A stretch of 64,000 nt of DNA from JBBECE01 sp040881985 (GTDB lineage Bacteria; Pseudomonadota; Alphaproteobacteria; Rhizobiales; Devosiaceae), in the NCBI GenBank assembly GCA_040881985.1, contig JBBECE010000038.1, forward strand, positions 1 to 64,000. The letters are read 5' to 3'. The position numbers and the translations under genes were made by a program. The number at the start of each line of letters is the position of its first letter. Position 1 is the first letter of the stretch. Below are positions 18,015 to 26,188 of the stretch, piece by piece. Below the pieces are notes generated by a model that worked only from the letters and a program-made list of their open reading frames with translations, was not told the origin of the DNA and searched no databases.

Positions 18015-19934
18015 ATGGCAATTCAAGCGCCGGACCCTTCGGAGGTTCGGTCAGAGGCCAATGGGAACGGTCATCCCCTGCCGACCTCCGGATTCTGGAA
18101 GCTCACCATCGGCAGCGTCGGTGTCGTCTACGGCGACATTGGCACCAGCCCCCTTTACGCGTTTCGCCAAGCCGCCGGCGCGGCGGCTGGGGGCGGGGTC
18201 GCGACCGAGAGCGACGTCTTCGGGGTCCTCTCGCTGATCTTCTGGGCGCTCACCATCATCGTCACGCTGAAATACGTCCTCTTCCTGTTGCGTGCGAACA
18301 ACCACGGCGAAGGCGGCACCCTGGCGTTGATGGCGCTCGCCCTGCGTGCCATGCGGAACTCGAGTTTCATCATCCCGCTCGGCATCGTCGCCGCGGCGCT
18401 CTTCTACGGCGACGCGATCATCACTCCGGCGCTCTCCGTGCTCTCGGCGGTCGAGGGCCTCGAGATCGTCGCCCCGGGCCTTGCCGACTACGTGTTGCCG
18501 CTGTCGATTGCGATCCTGCTGGGGCTCTTCCTCGTGCAGTCGCGCGGCACCGGCATCGTTTCCGCCTTTTTCAGCCCGATCACTGTTGTCTGGTTTGTCG
18601 CGATCGCAGGACTGGGCATCGTCCAGATTGCCGCCAACCCCGGCATTTTGCTGGCGCTCAGCCCGACGTATGCCGTCGGCTTCCTCGCCGGGCATGGCGT
18701 CATCGGCCTCGTCACCCTCGGCGCGGTCTTTCTCGCCGTCACCGGCGCCGAAGCGCTTTATGAGTCCCTGGGCCATTTCGGCCGAAAGCCGATCCAGACC
18801 GCCTGGCTCGCTCTGGTGTGGCCGGCGCTCGTCCTCAACTATTTCGGTCAGGGCGCCCTGGTGCTCGCCGATCCCGCCGCGCTTGAGAATCCGTTCTTCC
18901 TGATGGCCCCGCAATGGGCGCAGCTGCCGATGGTCATTCTCGCCACCGCGGCGACCGTCATCGCCAGCCAGGCGGTCATCACCGGCGCCTATTCGCTGAG
19001 CCGCCAGGCGATCCAGCTCGGCCTCCTGCCGCGCCTCGAAATCCGCCACACCTCGGAATCGCAGGCCGGGCAGATCTACATTCCCCGCATCAACGCTTTC
19101 CTGCTGTTCGGCGTACTCCTTCTCGTCGGCGTGTTCCGATCCTCGGGCGCGCTCGCCGGCGCCTACGGCATCGCCGTCACCGGCACCATGGTCGTCACCG
19201 CAATTCTCGCCCTGATCGTCGTCCGCAAGGATTGGGGTTGGAGCTGGCCTGGCGCGGCGGCGCTCGTCCTGCCGTTCCTCTTCGTCGACCTGACGTTCCT
19301 CTCCGCCAACCTGCTGAAGGTCGTCGAGGGCGGCTGGTTCCCGCTGCTCCTCGGCGCATTCATCATCCTCTTGATGACCACCTGGCGGCGCGGCAGCCGC
19401 ATCCTCTTTGAGAAGACCCGGCGCACCGAGGTGCCGCTTCTCGAACTTGTCCAAAATCTCGAGAAGCACTCCCCGCCCCGCGTCGCCGGCACCGCCGTCT
19501 ACCTGACCAGCGATCCGCAGAGCACCCCGACGGCGCTGCTGCACGCCCTCAAGCACTTCAAGGTGCTGCACGAGCGCAACCTGATCCTCACCGTCTTGAC
19601 AACCGAGGAGCCGCGCGTGGCGTCCGACGACCGGCTCAGGCTCGATTCGATCGGCCCCACCTTCGACCGCCTGACCTTGCGCTACGGCTTCATGGAAACG
19701 CCGAACGTGCCGAGGGCGCTGGGTGCCGCCAAGAAGCTCGGCTGGACCTTCGACATCATGTCGACGTCCTTCTTCCTGTCGCGCCGCTCGATCAAGGCGT
19801 CGGCAAAATCCGGGATGCCGCTCTGGCAGGATCGCATCTTCCTGATCCTGACGGACAACGCCGACGACGCCTCCTCCTACTTCCGCATCCCGATCGAACG
19901 CGTTGTCGAGATTGGAACCCAGGTTACCGTGTGA
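18015..19934 (+). CDS. kup: Low-affinity potassium transporter Kup
   Basis: This is a 639-residue protein with about 12 membrane helices in the first 430 residues and a soluble C-terminal domain, as in KUP/Trk1-type K+:H+ symporters. The signature GVVYGDIGTSPLYAF follows the first helix start, and NNHGEGGTLALMAL and FYGDAIITPALSVLSAVEGLE are also family hallmarks. The start is ATG 18015. Rhizobial genomes often carry several kup copies. It converges with dksA. The 158 bp upstream hold no recognisable riboswitch. Confidence 0.95.
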   Translation: MAIQAPDPSEVRSEANGNGHPLPTSGFWKLTIGSVGVVYGDIGTSPLYAFRQAAGAAAGGGVATESDVFGVLSLIFWALTIIVTLKYVLFLLRANNHGEGGTLALMALALRAMRNSSFIIPLGIVAAALFYGDAIITPALSVLSAVEGLEIVAPGLADYVLPLSIAILLGLFLVQSRGTGIVSAFFSPITVVWFVAIAGLGIVQIAANPGILLALSPTYAVGFLAGHGVIGLVTLGAVFLAVTGAEALYESLGHFGRKPIQTAWLALVWPALVLNYFGQGALVLADPAALENPFFLMAPQWAQLPMVILATAATVIASQAVITGAYSLSRQAIQLGLLPRLEIRHTSESQAGQIYIPRINAFLLFGVLLLVGVFRSSGALAGAYGIAVTGTMVVTAILALIVVRKDWGWSWPGAAALVLPFLFVDLTFLSANLLKVVEGGWFPLLLGAFIILLMTTWRRGSRILFEKTRRTEVPLLELVQNLEKHSPPRVAGTAVYLTSDPQSTPTALLHALKHFKVLHERNLILTVLTTEEPRVASDDRLRLDSIGPTFDRLTLRYGFMETPNVPRALGAAKKLGWTFDIMSTSFFLSRRSIKASAKSGMPLWQDRIFLILTDNADDASSYFRIPIERVVEIGTQVTV

Positions 19935-20021
19935 AGCGTCTTTTTCTTCCCCAAGTCAGGGGAGTGAGCTGGGGCCCGCAGGGATAGATCGCGCCCCGCG
20001 CCAGGCCCTCGCGGGCCGCAC

Positions 20022-20447
20022 TCAGTCGTCGCGATAGACCTTCTCGCGGCGCTCGTGCATTTCCTGGGCTTCGAGGGAGAACGTCGCGATCGGCCGCGCG
20101 TCGAGCCGCGCCAGCCCGATCGGCTCGCCGGTTTCCTCGCAATAGCCGTAGGAGCCGTCCTCGATCCGCTTCAGCGCCGCGTCGATCTTGGCGATCAGCT
20201 TGCGCTGGCGGTCGCGGGTTCTGAGTTCGAGCGCCCGGTCGCTTTCCGAGGACGCCCGGTCGGCCATGTCGGGATGGTTCTGGTTTTCTTCCTGCAGGTT
20301 CTCGAGCGTCTCGCGGCTCTCGCGCAAAATTTCCTCGCGCCACCCCTCGAGCTTGTTGCGGAAATATTCCCTTTGGCGGGAATTCATGAAGGGCTCGCCT
20401 TCCGACGGCCGGTACTCGACCAGTCGCGCCAACGCCGCCTGCTTCAT
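20022..20447 (-). CDS. dksA: RNA polymerase-binding factor DksA (zinc-site-poor type)
   Basis: This is a 141-residue protein from ATG 20447 with a GGGGAG ribosome site; a longer frame upstream is less likely. The coiled-coil region (QREYFRNKLEGWREEILRES) is followed by the globular domain YGYCEETGEPIGLARL and ARPIATFSLEAQ. Only the first of the four zinc cysteines of E. coli DksA remains. Similar cysteine-poor DksA proteins are usual in alphaproteobacteria and act in the stringent response without a structural zinc. It is convergent with kup. Confidence 0.9.
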   Translation of the reverse strand: MKQAALARLVEYRPSEGEPFMNSRQREYFRNKLEGWREEILRESRETLENLQEENQNHPDMADRASSESDRALELRTRDRQRKLIAKIDAALKRIEDGSYGYCEETGEPIGLARLDARPIATFSLEAQEMHERREKVYRDD

Positions 20448-20705
20448 TTGCGCTCCCCTGCCCAAAGCGACGGCCTCTATACCGCCGGGTGGGCCATCGG
20501 GCAAGCGACAGTTGCCGCCGCGTTGTGTCCAAAGTTCCGGCGCCCGGCGTTTTACGAATCGAGCGTGTCAATTGGATGAATCTCCGCCCGCGCAAATGTT
20601 ACCGCGATCGATGCAATTTGAGGCAAATCCGCCCCAATGGCGTAAAGCCGGCGCCATATCGCGCGTTCAATGTCGCCGTCCGGATTAGAGGCGCGGGGCG
20701 ACGAG

Positions 20706-20999
20706 ATGAGCGACAGGCACGAGATCACGGCGAGCCCGTTGCGGGCGATGGCGGCGTTGCGCCATCCGGCCGAAGCCCACCCACGTCTCACCGAAATACG
20801 TCCCGCCCCCGTCGGCGCCGCGGTTTCGATCCCCCCGCCCTTCACGCCCCCCGCCCCCCAAGCCGGCTTCGAGGCATTGATGCAATTCACCCTGATGCTC
20901 GAGGACGAACTCGCCGAGGTTGAACGGCGCACCCTCGCCCATAGCGAGCAATTTCGGCCTCCCTTCGCGGCAACCGCGCCTGCGGGCACCAAACCCTGA
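20706..20999 (+). CDS. Hypothetical protein upstream of flaF
   Basis: This is a 97-residue frame from ATG 20706 (GGGGCGACGAG upstream). It starts MSDRHEITASPLRAMAALRH, has a Pro-rich middle (IPPPFTPPAPQ) and ends with an acidic helix FEALMQFTLMLEDELAEVE. There is no signal peptide or known domain. Codon use fits the neighbours. It lies 130 bp before flaF on the same strand and may belong to flagellar biology, but that is a guess. It could also be a longer protein beginning at 20670. Confidence 0.5.
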   Translation: MSDRHEITASPLRAMAALRHPAEAHPRLTEIRPAPVGAAVSIPPPFTPPAPQAGFEALMQFTLMLEDELAEVERRTLAHSEQFRPPFAATAPAGTKP

Positions 21000-21045
21000 G
21001 ACAACTCTCTCTGCCCCACGCCCGGGCCTGTCCCCGCCGCCCCCA

Positions 21046-21060
21046 CTAACGGGATTTTAA
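21046..21060. promoter_or_regulatory. CtrA-like box upstream of flaF
   Basis: CTAACGGGATTTTAA matches TTAA-N7-TTAA with one mismatch in the first base and is followed by CC, as in extended CtrA sites. It lies 70 bp upstream of the flaF start, a sensible promoter position, and flagellar genes are classic CtrA targets. The match is short, so chance cannot be excluded. Confidence 0.45.
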
Positions 21061-21129
21061 CCGGGGTGCGGTATAAGGCGTTGAAATCCGCCAATAAACT
21101 CATCGACTTCGAGCGAGGGGCGATCGCCG

Positions 21130-21498
21130 ATGCACCGTCAGGCCGCCGCCGGCCAGACCGCCAAACGAACCCCCGCGCCGCGCGACCTTGAATGCGATTT
21201 GCTGTCGCGTTCGGCTGCCTGGCTGCAGCGCGTTCGCGACGGCTGGGACGGCGGCCACGCCGACCTCGACGGCGCCCTCACTTACAATCGCCGGCTCTGG
21301 AACCTGTTTCTGGTTTCGGTCACCCGCCCCGACAGTCCCGTATCTCGACCCGTCAGGCAAAATGTCACCAACCTCGGCCGGTTCGTGATCGGCCACACGA
21401 TTGCGGTTCTGTCCGACCCCTCCGCCGACAAGCTCGACGTCCTCATCACCATCAACCGGCAGCTCGCCGCCGGCCTCAAGGCCGCGAGCCCCCACTAG
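21130..21498 (+). CDS. flaF: Flagellar biosynthesis regulator FlaF
   Basis: This is a 122-residue protein with the FlaF pattern: PRDLECDLLSRSAAWLQ, WDGG..LDGALTYNRRLWNLF, RQNVTNLGRFVIGHT and a terminal LDVLITINRQLAAGLK. FlaF promotes flagellin secretion or translation, opposite to FlbT, in Caulobacter and rhizobia. Here it stands alone: flbT and flagellin genes are not in the window. A CtrA-like box is 70 bp upstream. Confidence 0.88.
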   Translation: MHRQAAAGQTAKRTPAPRDLECDLLSRSAAWLQRVRDGWDGGHADLDGALTYNRRLWNLFLVSVTRPDSPVSRPVRQNVTNLGRFVIGHTIAVLSDPSADKLDVLITINRQLAAGLKAASPH

Positions 21499-21671
21499 AG
21501 TCCTGCCCGGCCCCTCGCCCCCTCTTTCGTCCTCGTCCTCGGGCGCTTGACTCGAGGACCCATGACGACGCGCCGCTCGGAAAGCGACCGCCACGCCCGC
21601 TCTCCGGCTTGTCCCCGTTCCCCGCCTCGCCTATCAAGACGCCCCGTCCAGACGCTCGGGAATGAGCCGAC

Positions 21672-22824
21672 GTGACCGCCACCGTTTCCGAACGCCTCGA
21701 CCCGGCCGGCGTCCGCCGCGCCCGCATCGCTGTCTCGGCCGACTTCTTGCTTTTCGGCATGTGTCTCGCGCTTTGGTACGTCCACATCCCGCTGGTCGTC
21801 GCGCGCCTTGAACTCGAGCCGGCCGTTCTCGGCCTCCTGCTCATCGGACCGGGCATAGCGGGCCTCATCGCCCAGCCGCTCGCCGGCCTTTTGATTTCGC
21901 GCATCGGCTCGCGCCGCGTCGCGGTCATCGCGGTGCCCGTCAGCTTTGTGGCCATGCTCCTGCCGATCGCCGCCCCAAGCCTTGCGACGCTGGCGTTGCT
22001 GCTGATCTGCGCCGGCGCCCTCAACAACATCGCCGACATCGCTCTCAACATGCAGGCGACCGAAATCGAAAAGGCGCGCGGCCAGCCGACCATGTCCTCG
22101 ATCCACGGCTTTTTCAGCCTGGGCGGCCTCGCCGGGGCGGCGCTGGGCGGCTACGTCATTTCCCGAGACTGGGGCGACGGGAGTGGCGCGGCAATGATCG
22201 GCATCGCCATCGTTGTGGCCGGCACCTGGTCGACCCGCCTGCTGCTCGACACGCCTCCCCCGCCGCGCGCCGCGGTTCGGCGGCGTCTGTCCCTCGCCCT
22301 GCCCGCCCTGGCCCTGCTCTTCTTCTTCATCGTCACCTTTCTCGGCAGCGTCGTCGAAGGCGCGGTCGGCGACTGGAGCGCGCTCTTCCTTGACCAGGTA
22401 AAGAACTCCGGCGCGGCCCTCGCCGCGAGCGGCTATGCCGTCTATTCGCTCGCCATGGCCGCCTGCCGGTTCGCCGGCGGGCCGGTCGTCGAAAAGCTCG
22501 GCGACCGCCGCGTCATCGGACTGGGCGGCGTGCTCATCGCCCTCGGCATGGCGATCGTCATTCTCGCGCCCACCCCGCTCGCCAGCGCTTCCGGCTTCCT
22601 CGTCATCGCCATCGGCGCCGCCAATATCGCGCCGGTGATGATCAGCGTCGCCTCCCGAATTCCGGGCGTCGCCCCCAGCGCCGGGGTTGTCGTTGTCTCA
22701 TCTGCGATGATCGTCGGCTTCCTGCTCGGGCCGCCGGTCATCGGCTTCATCTCGCAGGCTTGGGGGCTTTCGGTCGGGCTTGGCGTCGTCGGCTGTCTCG
22801 GCCTTCTCGTCGCGGCGGGCGCCC
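21672..22824 (+). pseudogene. YbjJ-like MFS transporter, 5' part (interrupted)
   Basis: From GTG 21672, 384 codons encode 11 or so helices of an MFS transporter. NIADIALNMQATEIEKARG and PTMSSIHGFFSLGGLAGA resemble YbjJ-type permeases. At 22825 the sequence switches abruptly to lower-GC foreign DNA, and the frame runs on without a stop into the methyltransferase, which makes an apparent 753-residue fusion. The genuine end, LLRSWHSMAETRAPAA, lies at 25191-25240. Joining 22824 to 25191 restores a normal 400-residue transporter. Confidence 0.85.
22506..22824 (+). repeat. 319-bp exact direct repeat, left copy
   Basis: Positions 22506-22824 recur at 24872-25190 with a constant offset of 2,366 and no difference found by eye. 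The sequence is part of the MFS coding region. The identity begins with CGCCGCGTCATC and ends with GCGGGCGCCC. It is far longer than any transposon target-site duplication, so it points to homologous recombination or an assembly artefact. Confidence 0.93.
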
Positions 22825-22961
22825 GCGATTGCCACTGCCACCATCATGTAGCGACGGACGCTCCCCATAGTTTGTCTCATTGGCCGATCCATGCCGGACC
22901 GCGCCCTTCCAGCGGCCGCCGCGACGTTGAAGAAGCGAGGCCGGGGAGTTATGTCTTCCAA

Positions 22962-23933
22962 ATGACTTCAATCCTGCATGGTGCCTACGCCGCGGCGAGG
23001 CGCACACCAATTCTGAAAGACGCCGCCTATGCCGCTCTCAACGTTGTTGCTCGACTGAAATTTGAAGCAGAGGTTCGAGCGCGATATTCCTCGCCAGGAC
23101 CGCCGGTTACGAGTGTCGAAACCGACCCAGTTCCTAGTCTAGACACTCCGATTTCACAGCTTTGTACCGTCAACCAGTTCAGAGAACACACCTATCAGCA
23201 TTGGGCGGCCGAGATGCGATCACCCGTCCGGCTCAACCGAAAGCAATGGGAGTTTGTCTACATCCTGCAGACGTTGCAGAGGCACGGCGTGCTGGCGGTC
23301 GGGAGGCGTGGACTAGGGTTTGGCTGCGGCCGAGAGCCAATCGCTGCGATGATTGCGAAGCGTGGAGCGGAGGTATTGGCAACCGACCTGGGCCTGGGTG
23401 AAGCGGTAGAAAAGGGTTGGGCGGCCGGGCATCAGCATGCTGCGGATCTCAAGTCACTCAACGCTATAGGAATTTGCCCCGAAGACGACTTTTCACGGCT
23501 GGCGTCGTTTGAACCCTGCGACATGAACAACATCCCGACACGCTATTCGGGGCTGTTTGACTTTACGTGGTCTGCCTGTTCACTGGAACATTTGGGGTCA
23601 CTGCGTCATGGCATGGATTTCGTCATCAACGCTATGCGTTGCCTGAAGCCGGGGGGCTTGGCTGTTCACACCACAGAGTTCAACCTTTCTTCCAACGAAA
23701 AGACGTTTGAGACGCCGCATTGTTCGCTTTACCGCCGACAGGACATCGAGCGGCTGCGAGATGAACTCGTTGTTTTGGGGCATCAGGTCGCGCCGATCAC
23801 CTTAAATGCCGGCAGTGAACCGGTCGATCGCCACGTGGACATGCCCCCCTACAAATCCTCGCCACACCTGCGGCTCGAGATCGGAACATTTGCATCGACA
23901 TCTATCGGCATTGTCGTGAGGAAAGCGAGTTAG
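22962..23933 (+). CDS. SAM-dependent methyltransferase on the inserted segment
   Basis: This is a 323-residue protein from ATG 22962. A GGGGAG lies upstream but 13 bases away, so the start is not certain. The binding motif region reads LGFGCGREPIAAMIAKRGAEVLA, followed by the acidic TDLG and later FTWSACSLEHLGSLRHGMDF and AMRCLKPGGLAVHTTEF, which is a class I methyltransferase layout. Relatives of this type occur in phages and surface-glycan clusters. It converges with the tail-fibre-like gene. Its codon use, with many A/T-ending codons, differs from the surrounding chromosome. Confidence 0.72.
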   Translation: MTSILHGAYAAARRTPILKDAAYAALNVVARLKFEAEVRARYSSPGPPVTSVETDPVPSLDTPISQLCTVNQFREHTYQHWAAEMRSPVRLNRKQWEFVYILQTLQRHGVLAVGRRGLGFGCGREPIAAMIAKRGAEVLATDLGLGEAVEKGWAAGHQHAADLKSLNAIGICPEDDFSRLASFEPCDMNNIPTRYSGLFDFTWSACSLEHLGSLRHGMDFVINAMRCLKPGGLAVHTTEFNLSSNEKTFETPHCSLYRRQDIERLRDELVVLGHQVAPITLNAGSEPVDRHVDMPPYKSSPHLRLEIGTFASTSIGIVVRKAS

Positions 23934-24748
23934 GCCAACCGACCTCTCGTATCGATCCAGCCCACGGTGCTGATATAGACCGTTACATCTGTGTTTGACG
24001 CGCCGAGACGATAGCGGATTTGACCAGAGGTGTTGGTCTTCACCAAAACCGTATTCACCGCGATCCATTCGGATATGCCCCAAGCAGTCTGAGTTGACAG
24101 ATTGAAAGACGGAACCGAGTCGATTTCGTCCAAGGCGGTCAGCAACAGGAAGTTTATGGAACCGGCGCTGTTGTCGCGAAAGGTGACTGCAACATTGGCG
24201 TGAACAACTATGCCGAGAGGAACCGTTAGCCCCAAGGTAACTGCACTCGTGCCGGGATTGTTGGCTCCGCTATCAGCCGACTGTGTAGTTAGGGCGAAAC
24301 TATCCCCACTCTGTCTAAATGCCCGTATCGTACCGCTCTGCCTGATGATCGAGCCGATCCGCCGCTTGAAGTCATAATTCGCCGGCATGGTCGGCGTTGG
24401 CGCCGAAGTCGAAAACAGCACATCCACCACGCCGCTATCCGAGCGCAGGATCAGCCAGACGTGGTAGGTCGTATCCGCGACTGCTCCGGTATCTAGCCCG
24501 CCTTGGTTCGTCCCCACTGACCAAGCGGCATCCAGCCGCTTGGTCAGTCCCGACGCCAACGTGATATTGCGCGCGTTCGTGCTGTCCACCGCGACGCCGG
24601 CCGCAATATCAATATCGTTGGCAGCGTCGCCGGTGTTGTTGGCGAGGGTCAGCCCCCACAGATAGCCGGGAATGCTCGCCGGTATCCCCAGATTGGTCTG
24701 GGCCGCCGCAGCCGTACTGGCCCCTGTTCCGCCGTCGGCAATCGCCAC
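23930..24748 (-). CDS. Phage tail fibre-like protein
   Basis: This is 272 residues if started at GTG 24748. It opens AIADGGTGASTAAAAQTNLG, a repeat motif common in phage tail-fibre and collar proteins, followed by about 240 residues of beta-rich sequence with no known enzymatic motif. The frame continues upstream in the same phase, broken by a single TAA at 24767-24769, so the gene may really be the C-terminal part of a longer tail fibre. Likely a virion adsorption protein from a prophage or tail-like particle. Confidence 0.65.
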   Translation of the reverse strand: MAIADGGTGASTAAAAQTNLGIPASIPGYLWGLTLANNTGDAANDIDIAAGVAVDSTNARNITLASGLTKRLDAAWSVGTNQGGLDTGAVADTTYHVWLILRSDSGVVDVLFSTSAPTPTMPANYDFKRRIGSIIRQSGTIRAFRQSGDSFALTTQSADSGANNPGTSAVTLGLTVPLGIVVHANVAVTFRDNSAGSINFLLLTALDEIDSVPSFNLSTQTAWGISEWIAVNTVLVKTNTSGQIRYRLGASNTDVTVYISTVGWIDTRGRLA

Positions 24749-24766
24749 GTCGGTGCCGCCCGGCTT

Positions 24767-24871
24767 TTAACCCTCCGCATTAAGCAGCACCCAAGCCCCC
24801 GCGGCCGCATTATACGCCGCGTCATAGATCAACAAATACCGGCCATTGGCCGCGATGTCCCCCACCTGCAG
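24767..24871 (-). pseudogene. Tail fibre-like gene, C-terminal fragment
   Basis: 34 codons plus TAA in the same frame as the gene at 23930-24748 read VGDIAANGRYLLIYDAAYN and GAWVLLNAEG. A segment of the form LIYDAAYNAAAGAWVLLN is typical of phage tail-fibre proteins. The sequence is cut at 24871, where the second copy of the MFS repeat begins, so the upstream part of the gene is missing. Confidence 0.6.
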
Positions 24872-25190
24872 CGCCGCGTCATCGGACTGGGCGGCGTGCT
24901 CATCGCCCTCGGCATGGCGATCGTCATTCTCGCGCCCACCCCGCTCGCCAGCGCTTCCGGCTTCCTCGTCATCGCCATCGGCGCCGCCAATATCGCGCCG
25001 GTGATGATCAGCGTCGCCTCCCGAATTCCGGGCGTCGCCCCCAGCGCCGGGGTTGTCGTTGTCTCATCTGCGATGATCGTCGGCTTCCTGCTCGGGCCGC
25101 CGGTCATCGGCTTCATCTCGCAGGCTTGGGGGCTTTCGGTCGGGCTTGGCGTCGTCGGCTGTCTCGGCCTTCTCGTCGCGGCGGGCGCCC
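24872..25190 (+). repeat. 319-bp exact direct repeat, right copy
   Basis: Second copy of 22506-22824. It begins immediately after the truncated tail-fibre sequence and runs in frame into the real end of the MFS gene. Confidence 0.93.
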
Positions 25191-25240
25191 TGCTGCGCTC
25201 CTGGCATTCGATGGCGGAGACCCGAGCCCCCGCCGCCTGA
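24872..25240 (+). pseudogene. YbjJ-like MFS transporter, 3' part
   Basis: The right repeat copy plus 50 unique bases encode the last transporter helices and the stop at 25238-25240. Only residues from about 279 onward are present. An ATG at 24929 could start a short product, but no ribosome site is evident and a functional protein is not expected. The P-loop gene follows after 70 bp. Confidence 0.85.
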
Positions 25241-25310
25241 TCCTGCCGCTTCTTGCCCCACCCCCCGATCTCGTCTAATCACTCGACCCGATCCGGGAGC
25301 CGCCAAAAAA

Positions 25311-26180
25311 ATGCTCTTCGACAGCGCCGACGACTACGCCAAATCCCCGCGCCATGCGGTCGCGCTTTTCGGCATGGCCGGCGCCGGCAAGACGCGGCTC
25401 GCCGGCAAGCTCAGGCGGCACGGCTGGTTTCATTTCTCGGTCGATTACCGGATCGGCACCCGCCACATGGGCGAGTTCATCGTCGACAATTTCAAGCAGC
25501 AAGCGATGAAGCTGCCGTTCCTCTCCGAGCTCTTGCGCTCGGACTCGATCTATATTTCCTCGAACATCACCTTCGACAATCTCGACCCGCTCTCGACTTA
25601 TCTGGGCCGCCCCGGCAATCCGGCAAAGGGCGGCCTGCCGCTCGCCGAATATCAGCGCCGGCAGGAACAGCACCGCATCGCCGAAGTCGCGGCGCTGAAG
25701 GACGTCCCCTATTTCATCGACCGCGCCAAATCGCTTTACGGCTACGACAACTTCGTCGTCGATTCGGGCGGCTCGCTGATCGAGGTCGTCGATGTCGACG
25801 ATCCCGCCGACCCGGTGATCGCGACGCTAACCGCCCATACCGTTCTCGTCTATATCGAGGGCACCCGCCGCAGCCGGGACAAACTCATCGAGCGCTTCAA
25901 GGCCGATCCGAAACCGATGTATTACCGCCCGGCGCTGCTCGCCGAAAAATGGGCGCAGTACAAGCGCGAAAACCGCCTCGCCCGCGACGACGATGTCGAT
26001 CCCGGCGATTTTGGCGCCTGGGGCTTCGAGGCGATCCTCGAGGATCGCCTGCCGCGCTATGCGGCGCTCGCCCGCCGCCACGGCTACACCATCTCGGCCT
26101 CCGACGCCTCCTCGGTGCGCGACAGCGACGATTTCCACGCGCTGATGCGCAAGGCAATCTCCCGCCGCAAGGCGGCTTAG
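25311..26180 (+). CDS. P-loop ATPase of unknown function
   Basis: This is a 289-residue protein from ATG 25311 with a Walker A motif FGMAGAGKTRLAGKL near residue 21. YFIDRAKSLYGYDNFVVDSGGS follows in the middle, and HTVLVYIEGTRRSRDKLI could carry a Walker B-like strand. The C-terminus is basic. It reads like a conserved alphaproteobacterial ATP-binding protein that is usually left unnamed. It lies 8 bp upstream of metA, so it is probably co-transcribed; no SAM-II riboswitch was seen before either gene. Confidence 0.75.
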   Translation: MLFDSADDYAKSPRHAVALFGMAGAGKTRLAGKLRRHGWFHFSVDYRIGTRHMGEFIVDNFKQQAMKLPFLSELLRSDSIYISSNITFDNLDPLSTYLGRPGNPAKGGLPLAEYQRRQEQHRIAEVAALKDVPYFIDRAKSLYGYDNFVVDSGGSLIEVVDVDDPADPVIATLTAHTVLVYIEGTRRSRDKLIERFKADPKPMYYRPALLAEKWAQYKRENRLARDDDVDPGDFGAWGFEAILEDRLPRYAALARRHGYTISASDASSVRDSDDFHALMRKAISRRKAA

Positions 26181-26188
26181 GCCAAACC

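Larger units (their letters stand above)
22825..24871. mobile_element. 2,047-bp phage-like segment inside the MFS gene
   Basis: The segment separating the two 319-bp repeats carries a methyltransferase (plus strand) and tail-fibre-like coding sequence (minus strand) that meet tail to tail. Base composition is visibly less GC-rich than the flanks. The right end cuts through a tail-fibre frame at 24871, so the segment is a fragment and not a complete element. No integrase, inverted repeats or short target duplication were found. Bases 22825-22961 before the methyltransferase hold no recognisable gene. Confidence 0.65.

Noticed and set aside
21672..23933. A 753-residue MFS-methyltransferase fusion protein
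   Set aside because: The in-frame join coincides exactly with the edge of the 319-bp duplication, and the real transporter end exists at 25191-25240, so the fusion is an accident of the insertion or assembly.
25241..25310. SAM-II riboswitch expected before a rhizobial metA operon
   Set aside because: Looked for upstream of the P-loop gene and in the 8 bp before metA; no pseudoknot-forming sequence is visible and the space is too short.
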